Below, one piece after another: positions 30,104 through 40,445 of a stretch of DNA of 64,000 nt. The translations under genes were made by a program, and so were the position numbers. Under the pieces are notes generated by a model that made no database searches, had not been told where the DNA came from, and saw only the letters and a program-made list of their open reading frames with translations. Origin of the DNA: Aestuariivirga litoralis (lineage in GTDB: Bacteria; Pseudomonadota; Alphaproteobacteria; Rhizobiales; Aestuariivirgaceae); contig NZ_WAHS01000001.1 of assembly GCF_015714715.1 (NCBI RefSeq), positions 496,001 to 560,000 of the forward strand, in the 5' to 3' direction. Numbering within the stretch: position 1 is the stretch's first letter; each line of letters begins with the position of its first letter.

Positions 30104-32251
30104 ATGAATGACATGAGCCCCAAGACCGACATCACCGCCAGCCCAGAGCGCTTCTTCAACCGCGAACTTTCCTGGCTGGAATTCAACATGCGCGTGCTGG
30201 AAGAGGCCCGCAACCGGGCCCATCCGCTGCTTGAACGGCTGCGCTTTCTCTCGATCTCCGGCAACAATCTCGATGAATTTTTCATGGTGCGCGTGGCAGG
30301 GCTGGTGGGCCAGGTGCGCGAACAGATTTCGGAAATCAGCCAGGACGGTCGCGGGCCAGCCGAACAGCTGGAACTGATTCTCAAGCGCGCCCAGGAATTG
30401 ATGGCGGAGCAAGACAGGCGCTGGATCCAGCTCAAGGATGAGCTGAAGGAAAACGGCATCTCGATCATCAATGTTTCTGAAATCCTGCCGCTGGAACGTG
30501 CCTGGCTTGATCAGCGTTTCCTCGAACAGATTCTCCCGATCGTCACGCCGATCGCCATTGATCCGGCGCATCCATTCCCGTTCATCCTGAATCGTGGTTT
30601 CGTGATGGCGGTGGAATTGAGGCGCCGCAGCGACAAGAGCCTGTTGCGTGCACTGCTTCCCATTCCACAGCAGCTCGAACGTTTCGTGCGCCTGCCGGGC
30701 GAGCAGATCCGCTTCATCATGCAGGAAGATATTTTGAGTTTGTTCCTGCCACGACTTTTTCCCGGCTATGATCTGGTGTCCAAGGGCTTGTTCCGCATTA
30801 TCCGCGACAGTGACATCGAAATCGAGGAAGAAGCCGAAGATTTGGTGCGCATGTTCGAAGGCGCGTTGAAGCGCCGCCGCCGAGGCCTCGTCATCCGCAT
30901 GGAAGTGGATGCCAATTGCTCGCCGGATTTGCGCACCTTCATCGCCGAGGAACTGGGCGTGGGCGGTGACGTGACCACCATGACCGAAGGGCTTGTCGGT
31001 TTTTCCGATACCCAGCAACTGATTCTGGACGAGCGCCCGGATTTGCGTTTCCAGCCTTATGTGCCGCGTTACCCTGAGCGTGTGCGTGATCATGGTGGCG
31101 ATATTTTTGCCGCCATCCGCCAGAAGGATTTCGTCGTCCATCATCCGTATGAAAGTTTCGACGTGGTGGTGCAATTCATCCGCCAGGCGGCGAATGATCC
31201 CGACGTGGTTTCGATCAAGCAGACGCTGTACCGCACCTCGCGTAACTCACCCATCGTGGCTGCACTCGCCAAGGCGGCGGAAGCCGGCAAGTCGGTCGTG
31301 GCTCTGGTTGAGCTCAAGGCGCGCTTTGACGAAGAAGCCAATATCCAATGGGCGCGCGATCTTGAACGGGCTGGCGTGCAGGTGGTGTTCGGCTTCATTG
31401 AGCTGAAGACTCATGCCAAGGTTTCGATGGTGGTGCGGCGCGAGGCGGGCACCATGCGGTCCTATGTGCATTATGGCACCGGCAACTACCATCCGATCAC
31501 CGCGAAGATTTATACGGACTTGTCCTTCTTCACCTGTGACCCAGCGCTGACGCGCGACGCGGCACGGGTGTTCAACTTCATCACTGGCTATGCCCAGCCG
31601 GAGGAACTCGAAAAGATCTCGCTCTCGCCGATCAGCCTCAAGCCGCGTCTGCTGCAGCATATCGAGGAAGAGATTGCCCACGCGAAAGCCGGGCGTCCGG
31701 CGCAGATTTGGGCCAAGCTCAATTCACTGGTTGATCCTGGCGTGATTGATGCACTCTATGCGGCGTCCAATGCGGGCGTGCAGATTGATCTCGTCATTCG
31801 GGGCATCTCCTGCCTGCGTCCGGGTATACCGGGGCTTTCGGAAAATATCCGTGTGAAGAGCATCGTGGGGCGCTTCCTCGAGCATTCCCGCATCGTGGCC
31901 TTCGGGGCAGGGCATGACCTGCCGCATCCCAATGCCAAGGTCTATATTGGCTCGGCTGACTGGATGCCGCGCAACCTGCACCGTCGTGTGGAGACGCTGA
32001 TCCCCATCGAGAACCCCACGGTGCATGAGCAGATCCTGGACCAGATCATGGTGGCCAATTTCCGCGACAACCAGTTCTCCTGGAATTTGGAGCCGGATGG
32101 CAGCTTCAGCCGTGTGGAGCCCGACGATAAAAATCCGGCTTTCAGCGCCCACCAATTCTTTATGGAAAACCCTTCTCTCTCTGGACGCGGCAGTGCCCTT
32201 GCTGGCAAGATAGCGGGCAAGGAAAAGAAGAAGGGTAACCGGGGCAAGTGA
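30104..32251 (+). CDS. ppk: Polyphosphate kinase 1
   Basis: PPK1 reversibly polymerises the gamma-phosphate of ATP into inorganic polyphosphate at the membrane. The 715 residues include the N domain ([19 protein letters not shown]), the head domain, and the phospholipase-D-like C domains with the catalytic His437 ([10 protein letters not shown]) and His456 ([10 protein letters not shown]). The tail is lysine- and glycine-rich. ppx follows with a four-base GTGA overlap, so synthesis and degradation of polyphosphate are coupled. Confidence 0.98.
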   Translation: MNDMSPKTDITASPERFFNRELSWLEFNMRVLEEARNRAHPLLERLRFLSISGNNLDEFFMVRVAGLVGQVREQISEISQDGRGPAEQLELILKRAQELMAEQDRRWIQLKDELKENGISIINVSEILPLERAWLDQRFLEQILPIVTPIAIDPAHPFPFILNRGFVMAVELRRRSDKSLLRALLPIPQQLERFVRLPGEQIRFIMQEDILSLFLPRLFPGYDLVSKGLFRIIRDSDIEIEEEAEDLVRMFEGALKRRRRGLVIRMEVDANCSPDLRTFIAEELGVGGDVTTMTEGLVGFSDTQQLILDERPDLRFQPYVPRYPERVRDHGGDIFAAIRQKDFVVHHPYESFDVVVQFIRQAANDPDVVSIKQTLYRTSRNSPIVAALAKAAEAGKSVVALVELKARFDEEANIQWARDLERAGVQVVFGFIELKTHAKVSMVVRREAGTMRSYVHYGTGNYHPITAKIYTDLSFFTCDPALTRDAARVFNFITGYAQPEELEKISLSPISLKPRLLQHIEEEIAHAKAGRPAQIWAKLNSLVDPGVIDALYAASNAGVQIDLVIRGISCLRPGIPGLSENIRVKSIVGRFLEHSRIVAFGAGHDLPHPNAKVYIGSADWMPRNLHRRVETLIPIENPTVHEQILDQIMVANFRDNQFSWNLEPDGSFSRVEPDDKNPAFSAHQFFMENPSLSGRGSALAGKIAGKEKKKGNRGK

Positions 32252-33753
32252 GTTGGCATTCAGGCTTCAGGACCGAGCCGCCGAAATACCGGCCGGTCGC
32301 GGTGGTGGATATTGGGTCCAACTCCGTGCGTCTTGTTGTCTATGACGGCTTGCGCCGTTCGCCGTCTCCGATCTTCAACGAAAAAGTGCTCTGTGGCCTC
32401 GGCAAGGGCGTGGCCATTACCGGCCGCTTGAATGAAACAGCGATCACCCGCGCGCTGCAATCGCTGCGCCGCTTTCGCACTTTGGTGCAGCAGATCGGGG
32501 TAAAGCAGGTTTTCGCCGTGGCCACTGCTGCGGCGCGCGAAGCCGAGAATGGCGAAGAGTTTATCGACAAGGCCGAGAAGGCGCTGGGTGCGGGCATCCG
32601 GGTTCTGACCGGCAAGGAAGAAGCACGCTTTGCAGCTTTGGGTGTTCTGGCCGGCACGCCAGAGGCTGATGGTGTGGCAGGCGATCTGGGTGGCGGTTCG
32701 CTGGAGCTGATCGACATCAAGGACGGCAAGCTTCTCGATGGTGTAACATTGCCGATCGGGCCGTTGCGCCTTATTGATCTTTCCGGCGCCAATATCGACC
32801 GCGCGCAGACCATTGTGGATGAATATTTGTCCAAGACGCCGGTGCTGAAGAAGCTGAAGGGCCGCACTTTCTATGCCGTGGGTGGTGCGTGGCGTAACCT
32901 GGCGCGTGTTCACATGGCGCAGATGGATTACCCGCTGCATGTGTTGCATCACTACCAGATGGACCGCAAACAGGCGCGCAGCATTTCCGAGCTGATGTCG
33001 CATCTCACGGCTGCTTCGCTGAAAGACGTGAAGGACATGTCCAAGGCGCGTGTTGATACGCTGCCTTACGGTGCCATGATCCTCGACCGGTTGATGCATT
33101 TTGGTGAAGCCAAGAATGTGGTGATCTCGGTTTATGGCGTGCGCGAGGGGCTGCTTTATTCAAAATTGCCGCGCAAGAAAATGTCATCGGACGCGCTGTT
33201 GTCCTCGTGCTGGGATTTTGCCCGTCGCTATGCACGCTCGCCTGCGCATGAGCTGGAGCTCTGCGACTGGACCGACCAGATTTTCTCCAAGAAGGGTCTT
33301 GCCGAGACAGAAGAACAAAAGCGCCTTCGCTATGCGGCGTGTCTCTTGGCCGATATCGGTTGGCGCGCGCATCCGGATTACCGGGCCGAGCGTTCGCTGG
33401 GCATGATCTCACAAGCCGCCTTTGTAGGCATCGACCATCCGGGGCGCGTATTTCTCGCCCTTACCATTTTCTTCCGCTACGACGGCGAGGCGATGAGCGA
33501 AGACATGACGCGCCTTCTGGACGACAAGCATGTTGAGCGGGCGCATCTTTTGAGCTCGCTGTTCCGCCTGGCCTACATCCTTTCGGCTGCCATGCCGGGG
33601 CTGCTGCCACGCATCGGCATCAAGATCGAGGCGAAAGCGCTGGTATTGACCCTGCCGGAAAAGTTGAAAGACTTGATGGGCGAGCGGGTTGAAAAGCGCC
33701 TCAGTGAGCTTGCTTTTGAAATGGGGCTGACGCCGAAAGTGGCGATCAAGTAG
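32248..33753 (+). CDS. ppx: Exopolyphosphatase / guanosine pentaphosphatase family
   Basis: Ppx removes terminal phosphates from polyphosphate and may hydrolyse pppGpp. The 501-residue protein begins on a GTG overlapping the ppk stop. Actin/Hsp70-like phosphate loops are visible: [29 protein letters not shown] and [10 protein letters not shown]. The C-terminal half has HD-domain-like helical character, as in the long Ppx form. Confidence 0.96.
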   Translation: MSWHSGFRTEPPKYRPVAVVDIGSNSVRLVVYDGLRRSPSPIFNEKVLCGLGKGVAITGRLNETAITRALQSLRRFRTLVQQIGVKQVFAVATAAAREAENGEEFIDKAEKALGAGIRVLTGKEEARFAALGVLAGTPEADGVAGDLGGGSLELIDIKDGKLLDGVTLPIGPLRLIDLSGANIDRAQTIVDEYLSKTPVLKKLKGRTFYAVGGAWRNLARVHMAQMDYPLHVLHHYQMDRKQARSISELMSHLTAASLKDVKDMSKARVDTLPYGAMILDRLMHFGEAKNVVISVYGVREGLLYSKLPRKKMSSDALLSSCWDFARRYARSPAHELELCDWTDQIFSKKGLAETEEQKRLRYAACLLADIGWRAHPDYRAERSLGMISQAAFVGIDHPGRVFLALTIFFRYDGEAMSEDMTRLLDDKHVERAHLLSSLFRLAYILSAAMPGLLPRIGIKIEAKALVLTLPEKLKDLMGERVEKRLSELAFEMGLTPKVAIK

Positions 33754-33822
33754 CAGCCAGCTTTCATGCTTCCGTCATCTGGCCGTGGATTACTGCCAGT
33801 TAATGAAAACAGGAGTCGTGAA

Positions 33823-35346
33823 ATGAAAAGCCCAATCCTCGCCCTTGCCGCCGTTCTGCTTTTCAGCGTATGCGCCATCGCGGATGAAAAGCTGCCACAG
33901 GCTAATGATCCCTATTTCAAGAAGGCCGCCGAACAGCTGGCGCAACGCGAAGCATTGGTGCCCAACACGGGCAAGGCGAAGAACATCATCCTCATGATCG
34001 GTGACGGCATGGGCATTCCCATGGTTACGGCCACGCGCATCTATCAGGGCCAGGCCGCAGGCAAGGATGGCGTGACCAACAAGCTGGCCTTTGAACAACT
34101 GCCTTATGCAGCGCTTTCGCGTACCTACAGCGCTGATGCGCAGGTAACAGATTCAGCTCCTTCTGCCACCGCCATGACCAGCGGCGTCAAGCTGCGCAAT
34201 GACGTACTGGGCCTCAATGCCGACGCGGCTTGGGGCGATTGCGCGGGCTCCAAGGGCAAGGAAGTGCGCACGATTTTTGAAATGGCTGAGTTGGCCGGCA
34301 AAGCGACGGGTGCGATTACCACCACGCGCATCACCCATGCCACGCCGGCTGCCGCCTATGCCCACACGCCGAACCGCGACTGGGAGAATGATGCTCAACT
34401 CAAGGAAGCCGGCAAAGGCTGCAAGGATATTGCCGACCAGCTGGTGAGCTGGCCTTTTGGTGACGGGCTCGACATTGCCATGGGCGGTGGCCGCACGAAT
34501 TTCCTGCCGGATACCGAGAAGGACCCGGAGGACGAAGGCAAGACTGGCGAACGCAAGGATGGCCGTGACCTGACCAAGGAATGGGTTGCCAAAGGCAACA
34601 ACCACGTCGTGATCTATGACAAGAGGGGTTTCGATGCGCTGGATGTGAAATCCACTCCGAAAATCCTTGGCCTGTTTCAGCGCTCACACATGACCTATGA
34701 GGCCGACCGCGCCAAGGACAAGCTGGGTGAACCGTCATTGGCTGAAATGACCAAGCTCACGCTCGATGTGCTGAAGCAGCATGACAGCGGCTATGTGCTT
34801 ATGATCGAAGGCGGGCGCATTGACCATGCAGAGCATGAAGGCAATGCCGCGCGAGCCCTGTCTGAAACCGCGATGTTCGATGAAGCGGTGAAGGTGGTTC
34901 TGGCCAATACCGACCCGAAAGACACTCTGGTGGTGGTGACCGCCGATCACAGCCACACGATGACAATTGCCGGCTATCCCAAGCGCGACAACCCTATCCT
35001 CGGCAAGGTTGTTGGCGTTGATGGTAAGGTGACTTTGGCAGACGATGGCAAACCTTACACCACGATCAATTTCGCCAACGGTCCCGGCGGTCTTTTCCCC
35101 GTACTGAAAAAGGGCGAGGCCAAGGATGCCGCACAACCGGCAGGCCCGAGGCCGGACCTTTCAGATGTTGATACCGAAAAGGTTGATTTTATCCAGCAGG
35201 CCGGGGTTCCGATGGCATCTGAAACCCATGGCGGCGAAGATGTGGCGATCTATGCGTCAGGTCCGCAAGCCTATCTGTTTGGCGGCACGGTGGACGAGAA
35301 CTACATCTATCACGTTATGGCCAAGGCTTCCGGCCTCGGACAGTAA
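33823..35346 (+). CDS. Alkaline phosphatase, PhoA family, exported
   Basis: The 507-residue protein has a Sec signal peptide (about 1-20, ending CAIA) and the PhoA active site: metal ligand Asp61 in GDGMG, nucleophile Ser111 in TDSAPSATA, and the later metal-binding EGGRIDHAEHEG, TADHSHTM and ETHGGEDV. It releases phosphate from monoesters in the periplasm. The start at 33823 has an excellent AGGAG seven bases upstream. It sits 69 bases behind ppx; a PhoB box was not recognised in that gap. It interrupts the otherwise conserved ppx-rnd neighbourhood. Confidence 0.95.
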   Translation: MKSPILALAAVLLFSVCAIADEKLPQANDPYFKKAAEQLAQREALVPNTGKAKNIILMIGDGMGIPMVTATRIYQGQAAGKDGVTNKLAFEQLPYAALSRTYSADAQVTDSAPSATAMTSGVKLRNDVLGLNADAAWGDCAGSKGKEVRTIFEMAELAGKATGAITTTRITHATPAAAYAHTPNRDWENDAQLKEAGKGCKDIADQLVSWPFGDGLDIAMGGGRTNFLPDTEKDPEDEGKTGERKDGRDLTKEWVAKGNNHVVIYDKRGFDALDVKSTPKILGLFQRSHMTYEADRAKDKLGEPSLAEMTKLTLDVLKQHDSGYVLMIEGGRIDHAEHEGNAARALSETAMFDEAVKVVLANTDPKDTLVVVTADHSHTMTIAGYPKRDNPILGKVVGVDGKVTLADDGKPYTTINFANGPGGLFPVLKKGEAKDAAQPAGPRPDLSDVDTEKVDFIQQAGVPMASETHGGEDVAIYASGPQAYLFGGTVDENYIYHVMAKASGLGQ

Positions 35347-35382
35347 ATTGCGTGGTGCGGTCTGTCGCAGGCCGCGCCCGCT

Positions 35383-36333
35383 TCATGTTCCGAAGAATTC
35401 TTTCCATCGCTCTGGTGGGACGCCTGAAAACATCACGTGCGAGGCGTGCAATTCGCCTTCCGCCGGCCAGAACGGCTCCAACCCGCCGCTGGGGCAATTG
35501 GTGATTTCGCCCACCATGAAAGTCTTTCCGTCGCTGTAGAGATCGATCCTGACCAAAAAGAAACCTGCCGCCAGTTTTTCGGAAGCGGCAATCATTGCGT
35601 CCAGATTAGCCGGTCTTTCTACATCCTCCTCCATGGTCTTGCAGGCTACGGTGAAAGGCAGCCTGTTCCAATTCGTATCATATGTCAGGCAGGTGCGATC
35701 AACGGTGCGCCTGATCACTACTTCGATCATCCGGGCCTTGCCATTCACACAATGGATTTTGAAATCCGGTGGATCGATCATGTCAAAGGCCAGCCGTTCC
35801 ACGATGACCTTGCGGGCAAGTGGGCGATAATTCGCTTCAAAAGTGGCGCCATAGAAATTGAACTTCAACCATCCGGCGATCTGCTTGATGTTCAAAGCTT
35901 CGCCATTCTGGCGCACGATATATTGCCCGCAGGAATGGGTTGGTTTGATGCAGCAGCGGGCTGGAAAATCGTAAGCCCTGACCTGCGCCGCACTGGTCAA
36001 TATGGCCAGCGTGGGAACAGCATGCTGCGGGCCTAGCACTTCGCCGACATGTTGCTTCACCAGCTCCTTGTCAGAAACCTTCACGGCGAGCGGGCGCGCC
36101 AGGCTGCCATCAGTCTTCACTCTGAAATAAACATCGTTGAACAGCAGCCGTTTCACCGGAAGGCGGCGGTTCGCCTTTATGTGCAGCAGGTAACACATGA
36201 CGTATTCAAGCTGCCGCGAAGTGGGAAGGTGCAAGGCCTGGATGACATAGTGGATTGCAATGACAAGCCGCACCAAAGAGCGTGGCAGGAGCTTGGGCAA
36301 TTTATCCGGGGTTTGCAGTTCCGCTTCAGACAT
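35383..36333 (-). CDS. TupA-like ATP-grasp protein, copy B
   Basis: The 316-residue protein matches the TupA-type ATP-grasp family (teichuronopeptide synthesis protein and capsule/EPS relatives): SDKELVKQHVGEVLG, the phosphate loop CIKPTHSCGQYIVR, VIVERLA then FKIHCVNGKARMIEV, and the metal-binding VRIDLYSDGK with GEITNCPSGG. Such enzymes probably ligate an amino acid or acid to a surface polymer. The start is the ATG at 36333, overlapping the stop of the truncated middle copy by eight bases. The base composition is below that of its neighbours. Confidence 0.8.
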   Translation of the reverse strand: MSEAELQTPDKLPKLLPRSLVRLVIAIHYVIQALHLPTSRQLEYVMCYLLHIKANRRLPVKRLLFNDVYFRVKTDGSLARPLAVKVSDKELVKQHVGEVLGPQHAVPTLAILTSAAQVRAYDFPARCCIKPTHSCGQYIVRQNGEALNIKQIAGWLKFNFYGATFEANYRPLARKVIVERLAFDMIDPPDFKIHCVNGKARMIEVVIRRTVDRTCLTYDTNWNRLPFTVACKTMEEDVERPANLDAMIAASEKLAAGFFLVRIDLYSDGKTFMVGEITNCPSGGLEPFWPAEGELHASHVMFSGVPPERWKEFFGT

Positions 36334-36589
36334 CAAAGAATGCTTCCCATTGTTCTTGTGTAATGCCGGTGAACATTAGCTGTGACGCCAAGATTTCCGC
36401 CTCCGACGGGGTGACAGGTGTCGCGGCGGAATTCGAGCAATGGGTGATTTCACCGATCCTGGTCTCCTTGCCGTCAGTATGGCGATCAATCCCCACGACG
36501 AAAAAATCCGCTGCCAGGCGTTCGGCGGCAGCAATGAGAGCGGGCAGGCTTGGCGGCAGGGACCAATGTGCTGATGATGCGAGGATCAA
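36326..36589 (-). pseudogene. Decapitated third copy of the TupA-like ATP-grasp gene
   Basis: The frame encodes only the last 70-odd residues of the family: LAADFFVVGIDRHTDGK, GEITHC, and the C-terminal LMFTGITQEQWEAFF, which align with both flanking intact copies (LAADFYAVRID... and LAAGFFLVRID...). About 230 N-terminal residues are missing, including the ATP-binding loop, and the conserved Arg of VRID has become Gly. It could still be translated from a TTG at 36589 that overlaps the stop of copy A, giving 87 residues. I read it as the remnant of a tandem triplication. Confidence 0.8.
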
Positions 36590-37623
36590 GACAGGGTGAC
36601 CTGCGTTTGTAATTTCTGGGTCTTGGGATTTTGCGGCACTGGTGGGGGAGGTGCTCCCGTTTCGAGGCCGTGCAGGAATTTCGACCATTGCTCTGGTGTT
36701 CGGCCTTCGAAAATCACCTTCGAGGCAATGATTTCGCCTTCGGGCGGAAAGAACCTGTTTAATGCTCCGCCCGAACAATTGGTGATTTCGCCGATTTGAA
36801 AGGCTTTTCCATCGGTGTAGCCGTCAATCCTGACGGCATAGAAATCCGCGGCCAATTTCTCGGCCACCTCCAGAATTTCGGCCAGATTGCCCGGCCTTTT
36901 GAATTTCCGGTAGACATTGTCCAGTTGGTCGATGAACACCAATTCATTCCACTGCGTATCGAAATTAGTGCAAGAGCGAGCCGTTGAGCGATCGGCGATC
37001 ATAGCGACCATGCGTGCCTTGCCGGCTATGCAATGGATTTTAATTTCGTGAGGATTTTCTGCGCCTAGCGCGAAGCATTCAACAATCACTTTGGGGACGA
37101 GTCCTTGGTAATTGATTTCGTAACTCTCACGGTAGTAATCGAACTCGAACCAACTTTTGATGCGTTCAAGGTCCAGCTTCTCGCCATTTCTGCGCAGGAT
37201 CACTTGGGCCCAGCCGTGAGTTGACTTGATCACGCAACGCGCCGGAAATGGAAATGCATCGACCTCATCTGGATGTCTCAGAACCGCATGGGTTGGGATG
37301 TTGTAGGAATCGCCCACCACTTTCGCGATATGTTGCTTCACCAATTCCTTGTCCGAAACCAGATGCGGCAATGCTTCGTCCAGAAAAGGGCTGACCTTCA
37401 CCCAGAACAACACGTCATTGTGCAGGAGCCGCCTCTTGGGAAAGCGGCGAAGAACGATGATAAATAGCGCATAGCACATGGCAAAATCGCGCCAACGGGA
37501 AGGTGGAATACGCAACGCACGAATGACGTAGCGCACAAATCGTCCAAGCCAAACGGCAGGAAATGGCAATGGCGGTGGCATGGTTTCGGGAACGGGCAGC
37601 CAGTCTTTTGGTTTCGCTGTCAT
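36586..37623 (-). CDS. TupA-like ATP-grasp protein, copy A
   Basis: The 345-residue paralogue of copy B shares every landmark: SDKELVKQHIAKVVG, CVIKSTHGWAQVILRR, KVIVECFALG, HEIKIHCIAGKARMV, VRIDGYTDGK and GEITNCSGG. It carries an extra proline-rich C-terminal tail (ETGAPPPPVPQNPK). G/C is low (25 of 60 at 37081-37140, against 38 of 60 at 38401-38460 in rnd). It is first in a coupled series with the truncated copy and copy B and lies 15 bases after rnd. No glycosyltransferase is adjacent, so the acceptor is unknown. Confidence 0.8.
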   Translation of the reverse strand: MTAKPKDWLPVPETMPPPLPFPAVWLGRFVRYVIRALRIPPSRWRDFAMCYALFIIVLRRFPKRRLLHNDVLFWVKVSPFLDEALPHLVSDKELVKQHIAKVVGDSYNIPTHAVLRHPDEVDAFPFPARCVIKSTHGWAQVILRRNGEKLDLERIKSWFEFDYYRESYEINYQGLVPKVIVECFALGAENPHEIKIHCIAGKARMVAMIADRSTARSCTNFDTQWNELVFIDQLDNVYRKFKRPGNLAEILEVAEKLAADFYAVRIDGYTDGKAFQIGEITNCSGGALNRFFPPEGEIIASKVIFEGRTPEQWSKFLHGLETGAPPPPVPQNPKTQKLQTQVTLS

Positions 37624-37638
37624 GTGCGTCCCGAAGCG

Positions 37639-38823
37639 TCACATATGCCGGATGACGGCCTTGCCCTTGTCCATGGTGATACAGGCGCGGCCATGTTTCA
37701 GGTCGAGCGCGAGATTGCCGAACACTTCGCGCTGCCAACCCTTGGTGGCGGGCACATCGGCGTTGTCGTCCATCGCCAGAGCCTCGATATCACTGGCTGA
37801 GGCAACGAGCTTGGGCGCAATGCCTTGCGCTTCGCAGATGATTTTCAAAGCGAGCTTCAGGATTTCGGCGGCTGATTGCGCACTGGCCGACATTTCATCG
37901 GGGCGGCCCTTGTTGAAGGGCACTGTGTCTGGATCGCGGGCCAGGCCATCGGCCACCGCCTTGAGGATGGCGGCACCTGTGTTTGAATTGCCGGTGCCAC
38001 GCGAAACCAAGCGCAGCTCGTTCACATCCTGTGCCGATTGCGGAATCTGGATTGCGATTTCAGCCACCGCCTCATCCTTGAGGACGCGGCCACGCGGTAC
38101 ATCACGGTTTTGCGCCTCACGCTCGCGCCAGGCCGCCACCGACATTAGCACTGCTTGTTGCTTGCGGTTCTGGATGCGGGCCTTGATGCGGCGCCAGCTT
38201 TGCTCTGGATCAGCCCGGTAAGTTGAGGGTTCGGTGAGGTTCTTCAGCTCGGCTATCAGCCAGGCTTCGCGGCCGTTCTTGTCGAGCAGCTCTTTCAGCT
38301 TTTGATAGACGATGCGCAGATAAGTCACGTCAGCGATGGCGTAAGCCAATTGCTTCTGGGTGAGGGGACGGCGCGACCAGTCGGTGAATTGCGAAGACTT
38401 GTCGATGGAGCCACCAGCGAGCTTGCGCACGATGGCTTCATAGCCCACCTGGTCGCCGAAGCCGCAGACCATTGCGGCGATCTGGGTGTCCATCACCGGT
38501 TTGGGCAATGCGCCGGCCAGCAGATAGAGGATTTCAAAATCCTGCTTGGCGGCATGGAAAACCTTGACGACTTTTTCATTGGCCATCAGGTCAAAGAAGG
38601 GGCTGAGGTCGATGCCGGGCGCCATCGGGTCGATCAGCGCAGCATCGACGGTGCCTGACACCTGGATCAGGCAGAGCTTGGGGTAATAGGTGGTTTCACG
38701 CAGGAATTCGGTATCGACGGTAATGAACTCATCCTGCGCCCACTTGTTGCAATAGGCGGTGAGATCATCGGTGGTGACGATGGTGTGGACGGGATTTTGG
38801 GTGCCGAGATTGCGATGGGGCAT
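37639..38823 (-). CDS. rnd: Ribonuclease D
   Basis: RNase D trims the 3' ends of tRNA precursors and small stable RNAs. The 394 residues carry the DEDDy exonuclease motifs: Asp37 and Glu39 (VDTEFLRE), FHAAKQDFEILY and YAIADVTYL with the catalytic Tyr, followed by an HRDC domain (about 215-290) and a C-terminal helical domain. It lies five bases behind purB and is probably co-transcribed with it. Confidence 0.96.
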   Translation of the reverse strand: MPHRNLGTQNPVHTIVTTDDLTAYCNKWAQDEFITVDTEFLRETTYYPKLCLIQVSGTVDAALIDPMAPGIDLSPFFDLMANEKVVKVFHAAKQDFEILYLLAGALPKPVMDTQIAAMVCGFGDQVGYEAIVRKLAGGSIDKSSQFTDWSRRPLTQKQLAYAIADVTYLRIVYQKLKELLDKNGREAWLIAELKNLTEPSTYRADPEQSWRRIKARIQNRKQQAVLMSVAAWREREAQNRDVPRGRVLKDEAVAEIAIQIPQSAQDVNELRLVSRGTGNSNTGAAILKAVADGLARDPDTVPFNKGRPDEMSASAQSAAEILKLALKIICEAQGIAPKLVASASDIEALAMDDNADVPATKGWQREVFGNLALDLKHGRACITMDKGKAVIRHM

Positions 38824-38828
38824 TGTGT

Positions 38829-40136
38829 CTATGCCTTTCCAAAAACACGTTTGAAGATCGTGTTCACATGTTTGGTGTGGTAGCCGAGGTCAAACAGCTT
38901 TTCGAGTTCCTTGGGCGGCAGGTGTGCTGCCACATCCTTGTCGGCCTTCAGCAGGTCGAGGAACTGGCCTTCGCCGCGCCAGACCGGCATGGCATTGCGC
39001 TGCACGGCGGCATAGGAGGCTTCGCGGCTCATGCCCTTCTGGGTCAGCGCCAGCATCACCCGCTGCGAATGGATGAGGCCGCCCAGCTTGTCCATGTTGC
39101 GCTTCATATTTTCTGGATAGACGAGCAGCTTGTCGATCACACCTGCCAAACGCTTCAACGCGAAATCGAGATGCACGGTGGCGTCGGGGCCGATGCCGCG
39201 TTCAACCGACGAATGCGAAATGTCACGCTCGTGCCACAGCGCCACGTTTTCCATCGCCGGAATGGTGGCGGAGCGCACGAGGCGCGCAAGGCCGGTGAGG
39301 TTCTCGGTGAGGATCGGGTTGCGCTTGTGCGGCATGGCGCTGGAGCCCTTCTGGCCGGGAGAGAAATATTCCTCCACTTCCAGAACTTCAGTGCGCTGCA
39401 AATGGCGGATTTCGGTGGCCACCCGCTCGACCGAGGAGGCGATCACGCCCAAAGTGGCAAAGAACATCGCATGCCGGTCACGCGGGATGACTTGGGTGGA
39501 GACGGGCTCCACTTTCAAACCCAGCTTCTTGGCCACATAGGCCTCGACTGATGGATCAATATTGGCGAAGGTGCCGACAGCACCTGAAATGGCGCAGGTG
39601 CCCACGTCTTCACGTGCCGCCTTCAGGCGCTCTTTGGCACGGGAAAATTCGGCGTAGGCGAAGGCCAGCTTGAGGCCGAAAGTGACAGGCTCGGCATGGA
39701 TACCGTGGCTGCGGCCGATGGTCGGCGTCATCTTATGTTCAAAGGCACGCTTCTTCAGGGCGGCGAGGACTTCATCCAAATCAGCCATCAACAAATCTGC
39801 GGCGCGGGTGAGCTGGATGTTGAAGGTGGTGTCCAGCACGTCCGACGAAGTCATGCCCTGGTGCACGAAGCGTGCTTCGGGCCCTACGATTTCCGAGAGG
39901 TGCGTGAGGAAGGCGATAACGTCATGCTTCACTTCCGCTTCGATGGCGTCGATGCGGGCCACGTCGAATTTCGCGTTCTTGCCCTTTTCCCAGATTTTCT
40001 TCGCAGCGGCTTTTGGCACAATGCCAAGCACGGCCATGCGGTCAGCTGCGTGAGCTTCGATTTCAAACCAGATCCGGAACCGGGTTTCGGGCGCCCAGAT
40101 TTGGGCCATGTCTTTGCGGGTGTAGCGCGGAATCAT
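38829..40136 (-). CDS. purB: Adenylosuccinate lyase
   Basis: PurB makes AICAR from SAICAR and AMP from adenylosuccinate. The 435-residue protein shows the fumarase/aspartase-superfamily signature GQKGSSAMPHKRNP with the flexible Ser loop, TSSDVLDT and GRSHGIHAEP, which carry the catalytic Ser and His residues, and the N-terminal MIPRYTRKDMAQIW of the family. The only other purine gene series on this strand, purCSQL, lies 3.5 kb upstream. The 72-base gap before it shows no clear promoter. Confidence 0.97.
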   Translation of the reverse strand: MIPRYTRKDMAQIWAPETRFRIWFEIEAHAADRMAVLGIVPKAAAKKIWEKGKNAKFDVARIDAIEAEVKHDVIAFLTHLSEIVGPEARFVHQGMTSSDVLDTTFNIQLTRAADLLMADLDEVLAALKKRAFEHKMTPTIGRSHGIHAEPVTFGLKLAFAYAEFSRAKERLKAAREDVGTCAISGAVGTFANIDPSVEAYVAKKLGLKVEPVSTQVIPRDRHAMFFATLGVIASSVERVATEIRHLQRTEVLEVEEYFSPGQKGSSAMPHKRNPILTENLTGLARLVRSATIPAMENVALWHERDISHSSVERGIGPDATVHLDFALKRLAGVIDKLLVYPENMKRNMDKLGGLIHSQRVMLALTQKGMSREASYAAVQRNAMPVWRGEGQFLDLLKADKDVAAHLPPKELEKLFDLGYHTKHVNTIFKRVFGKA

Positions 40137-40208
40137 CTAATAACTTTCGGGGGGTACGATTTGTGTCGTCCCTGTAACGTATCTTGCCCCCGGGTGCGAG
40201 TCCGTATT

Positions 40209-40445
40209 CTAGAATGCCTTGAAGGTGACCACGGTGAACGTATCCCGGATGCCGGGCACGGTCTGAACCTTCTGGGCGATGAAATGGCCGATGTCTTCAT
40301 CCTCACTCAGATAGAATTTCACCATCAAATCAAACTCGCCGGCGGTGGAGAAAATCTCCGAAGCGATTTCGGCATCGGCAATGGCATTGGCCACTTGATA
40401 GGATTTGCCGAGCTCACATTTGATCTGGACGAAGAAGGCGCGCAT
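40209..40445 (-). CDS. Stand-alone Lrp/AsnC ligand-binding (RAM) domain protein
   Basis: The 78-residue protein is a complete RAM/AsnC_trans_reg fold: IKCELGKSYQVANAI, the AGEFDLMVKFYL strand and GIRDTFTVVTFKAF. There is no DNA-binding domain. Such free-standing domains bind amino acids and may oligomerise with full-length Lrp-type regulators. It starts directly at the stop of an amino-acid-type binding protein gene, which hints at a sensing link. Confidence 0.88.
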   Translation of the reverse strand: MRAFFVQIKCELGKSYQVANAIADAEIASEIFSTAGEFDLMVKFYLSEDEDIGHFIAQKVQTVPGIRDTFTVVTFKAF

